Shown: in pieces, positions 1 to 8,609 of the stretch
Layout of the letters: each line of letters begins with the position of its first letter
Numbering within the stretch: the first letter of the stretch is position 1
NCBI GenBank assembly: GCA_024680695.1
Contig: JAILBW010000228.1
Span: forward strand, 1-36,773
DNA length: 36,773 bases
Origin: Bacteroidaceae bacterium
Lineage (GTDB): Bacteria; Bacteroidota; Bacteroidia; Bacteroidales; Bacteroidaceae
Reading direction: 5' to 3'
The notes under the pieces: generated by a model
What the model was told of the DNA's origin: nothing
Database searches by the model: none
What the model saw: the letters and a program-made list of their open reading frames with translations, nothing else
Position numbers and translations under genes: made by a program

Positions 1-1
1 T

Positions 2-247
2 GGTGAGCCAGAGCTGCCACAGGATGCAATCCTCCTGCCTCATAACCATTACTATATCAGTAAGCACAAGAAAGACCAAGGGCAGCGACCATTCTGTGAG
101 TGTATGGCATCTAAGGACATCGGGGAATACAACACCTGCCCACATCTTTGCGAATACTGCTATGCCAACACTACCAAACATTTGGCTTTGCAGAATTGGA
201 AACAGCATCAAGAAAATAGATTTGCAGATACAATAACAGGAAAGTAG
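2..247 (+). CDS. C-terminal part of a DUF1848-like protein (5' end outside window)
   Basis: Frame 2 reads GEPELPQDAILLPHNHYYISKHKKDQGQRPFCECMASKDIGEYNTCPHLCEYCYANTTKHLALQNWKQHQENRFADTITGK*. The SKDIGEYNTCxHxCxYCYAN motif is typical of DUF1848. The track ORF 3..236 is a different frame. Confidence 0.8.
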   Translation, partial: GEPELPQDAILLPHNHYYISKHKKDQGQRPFCECMASKDIGEYNTCPHLCEYCYANTTKHLALQNWKQHQENRFADTITGK

Positions 248-248
248 T

Positions 249-3200
249 ATGCCAGATTTCTACAGGAATATACAGCAATGCGATAGTATCTCACTTGAAA
301 TAATAAGAGATGCTGCATTAGAAGCTCTGCCACGTCAATATCGAAGGACGCCTTGGATTTTAACCAACCAAGGTGGATCAGACGATAATAACACCATATA
401 TACCGATGAATTGCAGCTCGATGCTTATCTTGCAGCTTATGTGGATTGGCATAAAGGAAAGCTGGAAAAAGCTTTTGAGCTTCTTGATGATGTTCTTCCT
501 CGCCAGATAAATATCATAGATTGGGGATGTGGTCAGGCGCTGGCTACAATCTTTATTTTTGATTATATCAAGTCAAGAAGGTTGGCTTGCAGTATTCAAG
601 AGGTTATACTTATTGAGCCATCAAACGTTGCACTTGAACGGGCAGAGTTTTTGATTAATCGTATAAATCCAAACATTTCTATTAGAAGTATAAACAAGAA
701 ACTTGACGAAGTTACTTCTAACGATTTGAAATTTAGAAATAATATACCTGTATACCATCTGTTCTCAAACATCTTGGATATTGGGGGAATTGATCTTAAA
801 CATCTAAGTCAAATCTTATATACAAATACATCGGCTTTCAATACGATTATTTGTGTTAGCCCGTATTATTACAGTGGTAACGTCCGTATCACCAGCTTCT
901 TTAATTATTTCCAAAGGCCGCTTGCTTTAGAAAAAAGTGAATTGCTTTCAGATAAGACTCAAACAGGATACACCTACAATATAAGGATAGTTAAGCTACA
1001 GCCTAATGCCAAGGAACAAATCGTAAACTACGTATTTTATCCGCCTGTACAATTAAGAGCTTCATATGAACTATCTGCCGTACAAGGGATGGTTGAATAC
1101 AATAATAATCTAACATACTATGATGTTTATGCTCCTTTTGATTTAGGCGCAAGTGTAAGTGATGATGTTCACCCAATTTACGCAGTTTTAAATAACATCA
1201 TAACGCGAGGGTTGTACACCCATGCGTCTCCATTTGTTGAGAGGACAATTAGTAAAACATATGATATTTTCCGAGAAACTTCTAATAACGGGGTTATTAG
1301 CTTTGATTTGCGTGATTTTGAATTAGATACTCATGGCTGTGGCCAACAGAATTCTGTTGATTTCTTATACGAAGCATTAATTATGAGAAACGACTTGGAA
1401 TTTAGTGAATTTCATATTCTAAATGAAATCGCATTCTGCCCACTTGCTATAGCTCGCATTCAGAAGCTTCTTGTTGAAATCCTCATTTCTGGTCATTTGG
1501 ATTTGGAAATGCCTGAATGGAATGTGCTTGTAGAAGAGAACGATGTTCCTTGCGCAGCGTTAGCTTTTAGAGACTTTACGCAGATGTTTAACACACTGAC
1601 AAGTATGAGTGTTAAATACGAATTTCTGAAATTGCCTAAGATAAACCTAACGATTGTAAGTAATGAGACATACTGTAATTCTCCATTACATATCGGAGAA
1701 TACTGTGTTGATAAAGCTACCAACGAGATAAAAAACGCTGAATATGATTTAGTAATCCATTATTCAACAAGCAGGAAAAAGCATGATTACACTTTTAGCA
1801 CATATAAAGCAAAGAATAATAGCTATTTCGCCATATTCTCTGCAGATGAAGACAATCTGACTGCTGAAAGATATGTCTACACTTCAGACAGAATTGATTA
1901 CAAGCCTTTTGTTGAGAAAGATCCACGAGGTGGCTTTATAGAAATCACCGAACAGTCAGCCAGGTTAACATACTTCTTGAACTTACTTTTCAGAAAAGAA
2001 AAATTCAGGAATGGCCAATTACCTATTTTAACGAGGGCCATGAGCAACCTCTCTGTCATAGGGTTGCTCCCAACAGGAAGCGGTAAATCGTTGACCTATC
2101 AACTAGCAGCTATGCTGCAGCCAGGCATAACCGTTGTAATAGACCCGTTGATCTCTTTAATGAAAGACCAATATGATGGGTTACGGAATGTGTGTATAGA
2201 TAGCTGCACCTTTATCAATTCTACTGTCGCAGACAGGGCTCGCAGGGAAGAAATGATGGAACGTTCTAAAATACAGTTCATCTTTCTTTCACCAGAACGT
2301 CTTTGTATCAGAGGCTTCAGGAACCGTCTACGCAACATGCAGGATATTCATGTATATTTTGCCTATGGGGTAATCGATGAAGTGCATTGCGTTTCAGAAT
2401 GGGGCCATGACTTTAGATTTACATATCTACATCTTGGCAGAAACCTCTATAATTACGTTTTGCCTAAACAATCAGAGGGAAAATTTACCAATCTTACATT
2501 GTTTGGATTAACTGCTACAGCCTCTTTTGATGTTCTCGCAGACGTTGAAAGAGAATTGTCTGGGAATGGCGCATTCCCACTTGATAGTGATGCTATTATT
2601 AGATATGAAAATACAAATAGGTTAGAACTTCAATATCACGTTATTCCTATAGATGGTAATCCATGCGTTAACAAATGGGACGTTTATAGAAGAAAAAACG
2701 ATTTGCTACCTGCTATAATTGAAGATAGTTCTCGAGAGATTGAAGAATTACTTTTGCCAGAGAATATAGAAAGAATAAAGAAACGTTTTGTAGAACGAGA
2801 ATCTATTTCAGACAAAGCCATACTAAAAGAGGTTGCTGATGCAGATCTATCCGTAGATGTTTCAGAAGATTGGTACAATGAGGAACCTAATAAGTCAGCT
2901 GCAATAGTTTTCTGCCCTCATCGCAGAGGAAGCATTGGTGTTAATGACACGCAAGCAAATGTTGGAATCGCATCATCGCTTAGAAATAATCTGTATAATG
3001 CGCAAATAAGCACCTATGTAGGTGGTGATGTTTTGACCGAGCAAGATCGTTTTATTTCAGGTGAAACCTCTATCATGGTTGCAACAAAAGCCTTTGGTAT
3101 GGGTATTGACAAGCCTAATGTTAGGTTTACATATAATGTCAATTTCTCTGGGTCATTAGAAGCATTTGTTCAAGAGGCCGGTCGTGCTGGACGAGACAGA

Positions 3201-4523
3201 AAGATGGCACTTGCAACAATCTTATATTGTCCAAAGAAGTGCTTAGAACAAAATCCCAAGACACGACTAATGGAAACAGTTCCTGTTGACTATGGCGTTC
3301 ATAAGTTCTTCTTTGATAACAATTTTATCGGTGAGGATTTCGAAAAGATGATAATGTACTACCTTCTTACAAAAACTCTGGTGGATGTAACTGATGAAGA
3401 AATAACTGTTACCAATCATATAAACCATCGACAAGTAGATGGTTTTATGGAAGAACTTCTATCTACCAACGTTGGTGATAACTTAGTTTCATATATTTCT
3501 TATGCCCCAGAGATAAATGCAGAATCTGTTGAAGAAATAAATATTTGGCTACGTAGAAGGAACTACCCAGTCTTGGTCTTTAGAGATGCCAGAGATTTAC
3601 GGGAAGGAGAAGTTGAATTTGTCGCAACTATTGAAAAAGCTATTTACCGAATGTGCTGTGTCGGAATCATAGATGACTATACAAGAGACTATTCTAATAG
3701 CCAATTTAGAATTGTGACTAAACGTAAAAGCGACAATGACTATTTCATGCATCTTAAGCTGTACCTTATGAGATACTATACAGAAGAACGTGCTGAAATT
3801 GAAATGCAAAATGCATTGTCGTATCGAGGGGACAATGCAATGCAAAAGTGCCTTGGCTATATAACCGAATTTGTGTACAATAAGATTGCCACAAAGAGGG
3901 AAAGGGCAATTCGTGATATTGAAACGTTTTGTGAACAAGCCGTTAACTCAAATTCGGATTGGCTGGAAACTAATGAGGATCTTAAAGATACAATCTATTA
4001 TTATTTCAATTCGAAATATGCTCGTGAAGATTATGTAACCGAGAGTGGTGAACCTTATAGCCTTACCGTGGATACAGAATATGGCAAGAAATCATCATAC
4101 GATATTCTTTTCAAGTATATGAACGTAGTGGATGATAATGTTGTTGGATCATCAGGTTCTCCAAAAGACAACATAAAGCATCTTCAAGGTGCCATACGTC
4201 TTATACGTCGTTCATTGACAGATAGTAACCCAGCGTTGGACTTTTTAAACGTTTATTGTTTGCTTTATCTAAATGTTTTAGACAATGATAACGTAAGGCA
4301 TGAAATGCGCGATAGCTTTATCAATGGGTATACAGAGTTTAAATTACGGTCGAAAGATATTGATGTTTTTTATCAAAAAATGGAACTATTTATCCAAACA
4401 TTAAAAGATAAAAACGCTCTTTCAGATGGATTCACATCTCTATTGGAAGAGTGGCAGCTAATGGGTGAAATAAATTATCACCTTGATTGGTTGAATAAGT
4501 TTAAAAAGCAATATGCGAATTAA
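249..4523 (+). CDS. Methyltransferase-like domain fused to RecQ-like superfamily 2 helicase
   Basis: N-terminal part has a SAM-MTase-like motif I (IIDWGCGQA) and acidic motif (VILIEPS). C-terminal part has LPTGSGKS (Walker A), IDEVHCVSEWGHDFR (motif II plus RecQ aromatic loop), GLTATA and QEAGRAGRDRK (motif VI). Confidence 0.85.
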   Translation: MPDFYRNIQQCDSISLEIIRDAALEALPRQYRRTPWILTNQGGSDDNNTIYTDELQLDAYLAAYVDWHKGKLEKAFELLDDVLPRQINIIDWGCGQALATIFIFDYIKSRRLACSIQEVILIEPSNVALERAEFLINRINPNISIRSINKKLDEVTSNDLKFRNNIPVYHLFSNILDIGGIDLKHLSQILYTNTSAFNTIICVSPYYYSGNVRITSFFNYFQRPLALEKSELLSDKTQTGYTYNIRIVKLQPNAKEQIVNYVFYPPVQLRASYELSAVQGMVEYNNNLTYYDVYAPFDLGASVSDDVHPIYAVLNNIITRGLYTHASPFVERTISKTYDIFRETSNNGVISFDLRDFELDTHGCGQQNSVDFLYEALIMRNDLEFSEFHILNEIAFCPLAIARIQKLLVEILISGHLDLEMPEWNVLVEENDVPCAALAFRDFTQMFNTLTSMSVKYEFLKLPKINLTIVSNETYCNSPLHIGEYCVDKATNEIKNAEYDLVIHYSTSRKKHDYTFSTYKAKNNSYFAIFSADEDNLTAERYVYTSDRIDYKPFVEKDPRGGFIEITEQSARLTYFLNLLFRKEKFRNGQLPILTRAMSNLSVIGLLPTGSGKSLTYQLAAMLQPGITVVIDPLISLMKDQYDGLRNVCIDSCTFINSTVADRARREEMMERSKIQFIFLSPERLCIRGFRNRLRNMQDIHVYFAYGVIDEVHCVSEWGHDFRFTYLHLGRNLYNYVLPKQSEGKFTNLTLFGLTATASFDVLADVERELSGNGAFPLDSDAIIRYENTNRLELQYHVIPIDGNPCVNKWDVYRRKNDLLPAIIEDSSREIEELLLPENIERIKKRFVERESISDKAILKEVADADLSVDVSEDWYNEEPNKSAAIVFCPHRRGSIGVNDTQANVGIASSLRNNLYNAQISTYVGGDVLTEQDRFISGETSIMVATKAFGMGIDKPNVRFTYNVNFSGSLEAFVQEAGRAGRDRKMALATILYCPKKCLEQNPKTRLMETVPVDYGVHKFFFDNNFIGEDFEKMIMYYLLTKTLVDVTDEEITVTNHINHRQVDGFMEELLSTNVGDNLVSYISYAPEINAESVEEINIWLRRRNYPVLVFRDARDLREGEVEFVATIEKAIYRMCCVGIIDDYTRDYSNSQFRIVTKRKSDNDYFMHLKLYLMRYYTEERAEIEMQNALSYRGDNAMQKCLGYITEFVYNKIATKRERAIRDIETFCEQAVNSNSDWLETNEDLKDTIYYYFNSKYAREDYVTESGEPYSLTVDTEYGKKSSYDILFKYMNVVDDNVVGSSGSPKDNIKHLQGAIRLIRRSLTDSNPALDFLNVYCLLYLNVLDNDNVRHEMRDSFINGYTEFKLRSKDIDVFYQKMELFIQTLKDKNALSDGFTSLLEEWQLMGEINYHLDWLNKFKKQYAN

Positions 4524-4541
4524 TTAAATAGTATATACTTC

Positions 4542-5420
4542 ATGGAATCAAATGAACTATTAGCATCGTTGGCAAAAATGGAAGCCAGCCTGAATGAAGT
4601 TGAGTCTGCAAGAAAGCAGGTAGAGTCAACTGTTAATGCAAGCTCAGAGTTGCAGAAAGAAGTCAGAGAATATGTTTCTGCTGTTAAAGCCCTCTGTGTA
4701 AACCTACAGTCATGGGAATCTGACCTGCGAGCACGAGAAGGGTCCCTGTCTCATGAATTTGAAGAGGCAATAACACGAGTTGGCTCAACTTGTGCTGATG
4801 TCGTCCGCTCATTTGAAACTGAAGTGGAAAAGACAAGCACTGATTTCAAAACCAAAACAGAGCTTGTAATTGAAAGATTTACCGAGCAAGTTGTTAAACT
4901 TGATAAGCATGCCCAAGATTTGAATGCGCTGAAGGATGAGATAAATAAGGCTAGGTCTGAAATCCTGACAGTCAAAGAGTCTCTTTCTCAGGTTTCCAAG
5001 GATTTGAACGAATCTCAAGAAAGCCAAGATGCTGTATTGGAAGATATAAAGCAAAATGTATTAGGCCTAAAAGAGACTGTTACAACTGCAGCAAGTAATA
5101 TATCGCAAGAGATATCTCATGCTAAGCAAGATTTGTTAGACACACAAAACCAGACAAATAGTAAGATTGATAGTGTTGCTGCTAAAGTAGATACACTTGC
5201 TACAAATATTACTAATTTGACAACTCTATGTCAAAATATTGATAATTCTATTTCGTCTTCAATAAAAAACTTAAATTCATCCATTGAAAGAATTAAAGAC
5301 GATATAACAAATGTGATATCTGAAACCAAAGAAGAGATAAAAAAATCTGGAATCATGAATCGATGGATAATAGTTGTAGGCTTTATTATTATCTCTATAT
5401 TGCAATATCTTTTCAAGTAG
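4542..5420 (+). CDS. Coiled-coil protein with C-terminal transmembrane anchor
   Basis: Long heptad-rich, Q/E/K/S-rich sequence ending in NRWIIVVGFIIISILQYLFK. Starts 18 nt after the helicase stop. Confidence 0.75.
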   Translation: MESNELLASLAKMEASLNEVESARKQVESTVNASSELQKEVREYVSAVKALCVNLQSWESDLRAREGSLSHEFEEAITRVGSTCADVVRSFETEVEKTSTDFKTKTELVIERFTEQVVKLDKHAQDLNALKDEINKARSEILTVKESLSQVSKDLNESQESQDAVLEDIKQNVLGLKETVTTAASNISQEISHAKQDLLDTQNQTNSKIDSVAAKVDTLATNITNLTTLCQNIDNSISSSIKNLNSSIERIKDDITNVISETKEEIKKSGIMNRWIIVVGFIIISILQYLFK

Positions 5421-5430
5421 CAAATTAAAG

Positions 5431-5529
5431 ATGTCAGAATCCATACAAATGTCTAATGTAGAAACCGTCCATATACTAGGGATTACTAATGATGATGTTA
5501 AGAAGGTCGTACATTTACTAAATAACTGA
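5431..5529 (+). CDS. Possible small ORF (32 aa)
   Basis: MSESIQMSNVETVHILGITNDDVKKVVHLLNN*, 10 nt after the preceding stop. Below the length limit of the ORF track. Confidence 0.35.
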   Translation: MSESIQMSNVETVHILGITNDDVKKVVHLLNN

Positions 5530-5534
5530 TTTTT

Positions 5535-5618
5535 ATGGCAAAGAGGATTTTAGTGGTACCAGATATTCATGGGGAAACCTTTTGGAAGGAGCCTGCCCAG
5601 AAATATATAAATAGATAA
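5535..5618 (+). pseudogene. Truncated N-terminus of a calcineurin-like metallophosphoesterase
   Basis: MAKRILVVPDIHGETFWKEPAQKYINR*. PDIHG matches the first metal-binding motif (DxHG) of this fold, then a stop after 27 codons. Confidence 0.5.
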
Positions 5619-5620
5619 CA

Positions 5621-6121
5621 ATGGAACTGACAAATACATTTAGGATTCCTCTGGTAATACGAGGTAACTCACCATTTGCAAAGATCAGCATTAATGGTAA
5701 TGAGTTGACTTTCCTCGTAGATAGTGGCGCAGGACTATCAGTCTATGATAAGAAGTTTATCAATATTCTTGGCCTTTCAACGGACCAACTTGGTGAAGCA
5801 ATAACCAATATTTCAGGTATCGGAGAAAATAGTTTTGATGGAAGGCTGGTGATGATATTCTTTAATATCGATAACACGAGGTTTGCCAATCAGTTCACTG
5901 TATCAGAGATGGGTGATACCTTCAGAGCATTCAAAGACTCATTGGGTGATGTGGCTGGCATCATAGGTGGAGATTTCCTATTTAGTTATGGTGCAGTTAT
6001 TGATTATGGCCAACAGGAATTGCGTTTTGAGAAGGATAGAATAAACTCTATAATGCATGATATTATGAGTAGAATAAATGTCTCAGAGACTGATGAGTGT
6101 CGGATGATGCTAGAAGACTGA
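5621..6121 (+). CDS. Retropepsin-like aspartyl protease family protein
   Basis: FLVDSGAGLSVYD (hydrophobic-DSGA active-site motif) and GIIGGDFL..GAVIDY near the C-terminus. Confidence 0.75.
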   Translation: MELTNTFRIPLVIRGNSPFAKISINGNELTFLVDSGAGLSVYDKKFINILGLSTDQLGEAITNISGIGENSFDGRLVMIFFNIDNTRFANQFTVSEMGDTFRAFKDSLGDVAGIIGGDFLFSYGAVIDYGQQELRFEKDRINSIMHDIMSRINVSETDECRMMLED

Positions 6122-6135
6122 TAGCCTCAAATTAA

Positions 6136-6321
6136 ATAATCAGGACTAAGCTATACCAACTGAAGAATCAAAAAAGTGACCTTGGACTGACAGGTGGAGA
6201 AATCATAAAATGTGCATTGCCTGAGAATTGTCCCAACAAATTCCTTCTCGAATACCCCGGTTTCGATAAGGTTTGGGCAAAGCATAGTGAGAATTTAAAT
6301 TGGTGTCCGAACTTTGATTAA
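6136..6321 (+). pseudogene. Possible gene-tail remnant
   Basis: Open frame without ATG ending ...LTGGEIIKCALPENCPNKFLLEYPGFDKVWAKHSENLNWCPNFD*. Protein-like composition, family not recognised. Confidence 0.25.
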
Positions 6322-6341
6322 TGCTGTACTAAGACCGTTAT

Positions 6342-7124
6342 ATGAAAGGAGAAATAATTGTATTATTGAGTCTTGTAATAAGCCTTATAATGAGTGGCTG
6401 CTCTTGCGAAAAGGGTAAGATTCACAATATGGAGGTCTCGGAGTGTGAAAAAGCATTCTTTGGAGATAGTATTGCAGTACTTATGCTTAATAAGCCCCAG
6501 AACGGTTATCATATATCCTTTATTCATAGTAAGCAATTGAATCTTATGCATTTTGAGAGAGGCGACTCGATCTGTCAATACTGTGCGATCCATAAATTGC
6601 CCTTTGAACTTAGAAACTATGAAGAAGACTCTATTGGCGTGTTTAATGTAGACATAGACTTCCCAATTCTCAAATTAGACACCTTAGGCGGGTCGAAAGA
6701 CGCTCCCGATATGTTTTTCATGGACATGAACTTTGATGATGAAGAAGAATTCGTAGTTAAACACGAAGGGTACAATCGTTTTTACTATGCATGTTTTGAT
6801 TTGGTGAAAGGTAATTGGGAAAGCTCATGTCCTGGCATCCTTGAATCCACGAACACCCCTCCATATAACAATATAGTTTCAGGGATTGTGGAGCAACCAT
6901 CATATACAGTATTCGATTACAATGAAAAAACAATCTATGTATATGAAACAATGGGATGCTGTTCCTTCTATGAAACCTGGGCTAAGTATTATGAAGGTGA
7001 CATGTATGGTACAGAAGCTAAAGTCAAGGTTTATAAAAAGGTGCACCATGATAGACGGGCAGACGGGACAGAACATGTTGAGACTTACAAGTTAATAAAT
7101 GACACATTAACATTAGTGGAGTAA
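6342..7124 (+). CDS. Hypothetical lipoprotein
   Basis: MKGEIIVLLSLVISLIMSGCSCEKG has a signal peptide with lipobox (MSGC). Confidence 0.7.
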   Translation: MKGEIIVLLSLVISLIMSGCSCEKGKIHNMEVSECEKAFFGDSIAVLMLNKPQNGYHISFIHSKQLNLMHFERGDSICQYCAIHKLPFELRNYEEDSIGVFNVDIDFPILKLDTLGGSKDAPDMFFMDMNFDDEEEFVVKHEGYNRFYYACFDLVKGNWESSCPGILESTNTPPYNNIVSGIVEQPSYTVFDYNEKTIYVYETMGCCSFYETWAKYYEGDMYGTEAKVKVYKKVHHDRRADGTEHVETYKLINDTLTLVE

Positions 7125-7165
7125 ACAGTAAATATGGCAAACAAGTTAAAATAGTATTTGTATGA

Positions 7166-8308
7166 AAGATTAAGCCCCGAACCACCAATATAAAGAAATT
7201 GTTGATCATAAACCGACAATTCCAGAAAAAACATGATGGTGTAATAGGTACAAATCTTAGTGAGAATGCGATTATTGAATATGTTGCATGGATTCCTAAC
7301 CAAATCAAATCAGCTACTGACAACAATGGCATGTTCTCTACGGAGAATGATGACATCCAGATGGCTATAGTTGGTAATTCAGAAAAAAATAGTAACTTTG
7401 CAGCAAAATCAAATAACAGTAACGATGAAAGAAGACAAATTCTATCTGAGCGATTCACACAGGAAGAACTCAGAGCTTGCACAGGAATCCTTGAAGAAAC
7501 AGAAGCCCTTCTCCAGGGAGGAGATGAAAGCTCAGTACCTGAAGCTAAAACAGAAAAAACAGGAGACGTAGAACTGGGCAGAAGGCAGGAAGACATCTTA
7601 GAGAGCTGGGCAAAAGAAAACAATCTGTGGATTGAAAACACCACTGAGACCCTTTCTAAGCAATATGGTGAACCATTTGCTGAGGAGGGAGAGGCTACGG
7701 TGTATAGTAAGGATGGCAATACTGTTGTAAAGGCAATAAGTCTTGCTTATTACATCGAGCCTCACTTGATGCTTGACAGGATTGTCCTGCATAACAGGGT
7801 TGCTCCAGATACTGCTCTGACTCTTACGCATTTTGGAAGAAACAAAAATGGAGAATTTGTAGTAGTAACAGAGCAGCCCTTTGTGGAAGGGGAAAAACCT
7901 ACTCAGGATGAGATAGTGGGCTTTATGAGGTCTTTGGGATTTAAACCCCATAACAATAGGAATACTGATTTTATAAACGAGGAGGCAGGAATTATAGCCG
8001 ACGACATACATGATGAAAATGTCATAAAGACACCCAACAATGCATTCCTCATTATTGATGGTGACTTCAGAATCAACACTGCAAATTATGGGCTCAATGG
8101 AACTCGTACTACTAAAGGGAACCAAGGTATTCAGGCATACATTACCTCTCAAGGAGAAGTCTATGGTTTTGTAGACAAAGACAACAATATCTATCTCGAT
8201 GAAACTATGGTTTCTTCAGAACATCCCATACATGAATATACCCATCTTTGGGACAGAGCTCTGGCTAAGATTAAAGATATTAATTCGTTGTATGAAGTTT
8301 TGCTATAG
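7166..8308 (+). pseudogene. Remnant of a large mobile-element polyvalent protein (kinase-like domain plus HExxH zincin start)
   Basis: Track ORF uses a TTG at 7199, but the frame is open from 7166 with no good start. NQIKSATDNNGMFSTENDDI resembles the linker after nuclease domains of polyvalent/MuF-type proteins. GEATVYSKDGNTVVKAI...DDIHDENVIKTPNNAFLIIDGDF is kinase-like. SSEHPIHEYTHLWDRALAK is followed by an early stop. Confidence 0.65.
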
Positions 8309-8316
8309 AATTAGTT

Positions 8317-8567
8317 TTTATAAGGCCGTAAGCTGCTGACAATCCCATCCGTCAGTCGCCCTACATGGCGGCTGACATTCTTAGTCGGCGGCTTGTCCTT
8401 GACGACCTACTTCACGATGCGCTCAATCTGAGGAATGAAGCCGATGGGCAAGGCTGTGTTGGCGATACTGAAAATTTGTCTAACATACGGCAAGAAACCT
8501 TGTGAAACTCGTCTGCCATGAAGAAAATTTCAGCAACTTTGTCTTCGTGAACATAGCGGAAATTGAA
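8317..8567 (-). pseudogene. Degenerate coding sequence including an IS982-like transposase N-terminal remnant
   Basis: Minus strand reads NFRYVHEDKVAEIFFMADEFHKVSCRML (IS982-transposase-like), then in another frame GFLPYVRQIFSIANTALPIGFIPQIERIVK*VVKDKPPTKNVSRHVGRLTDGIVSSL with an in-frame stop. Confidence 0.45.
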
Positions 8568-8609
8568 TTATTGCCATTGGAAGAGAAGGGGAGTTTGGCC
8601 TTTTCCTGC

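Noticed and set aside
3-236. 77-aa plus ORF at window start
   Set aside because: Wrong frame; the adjacent frame encodes the DUF1848 tail.
7024-7719. 231-aa minus ORF
   Set aside because: Antisense to the lipoprotein and polyvalent remnant; Cys/Ser-rich with no domain.
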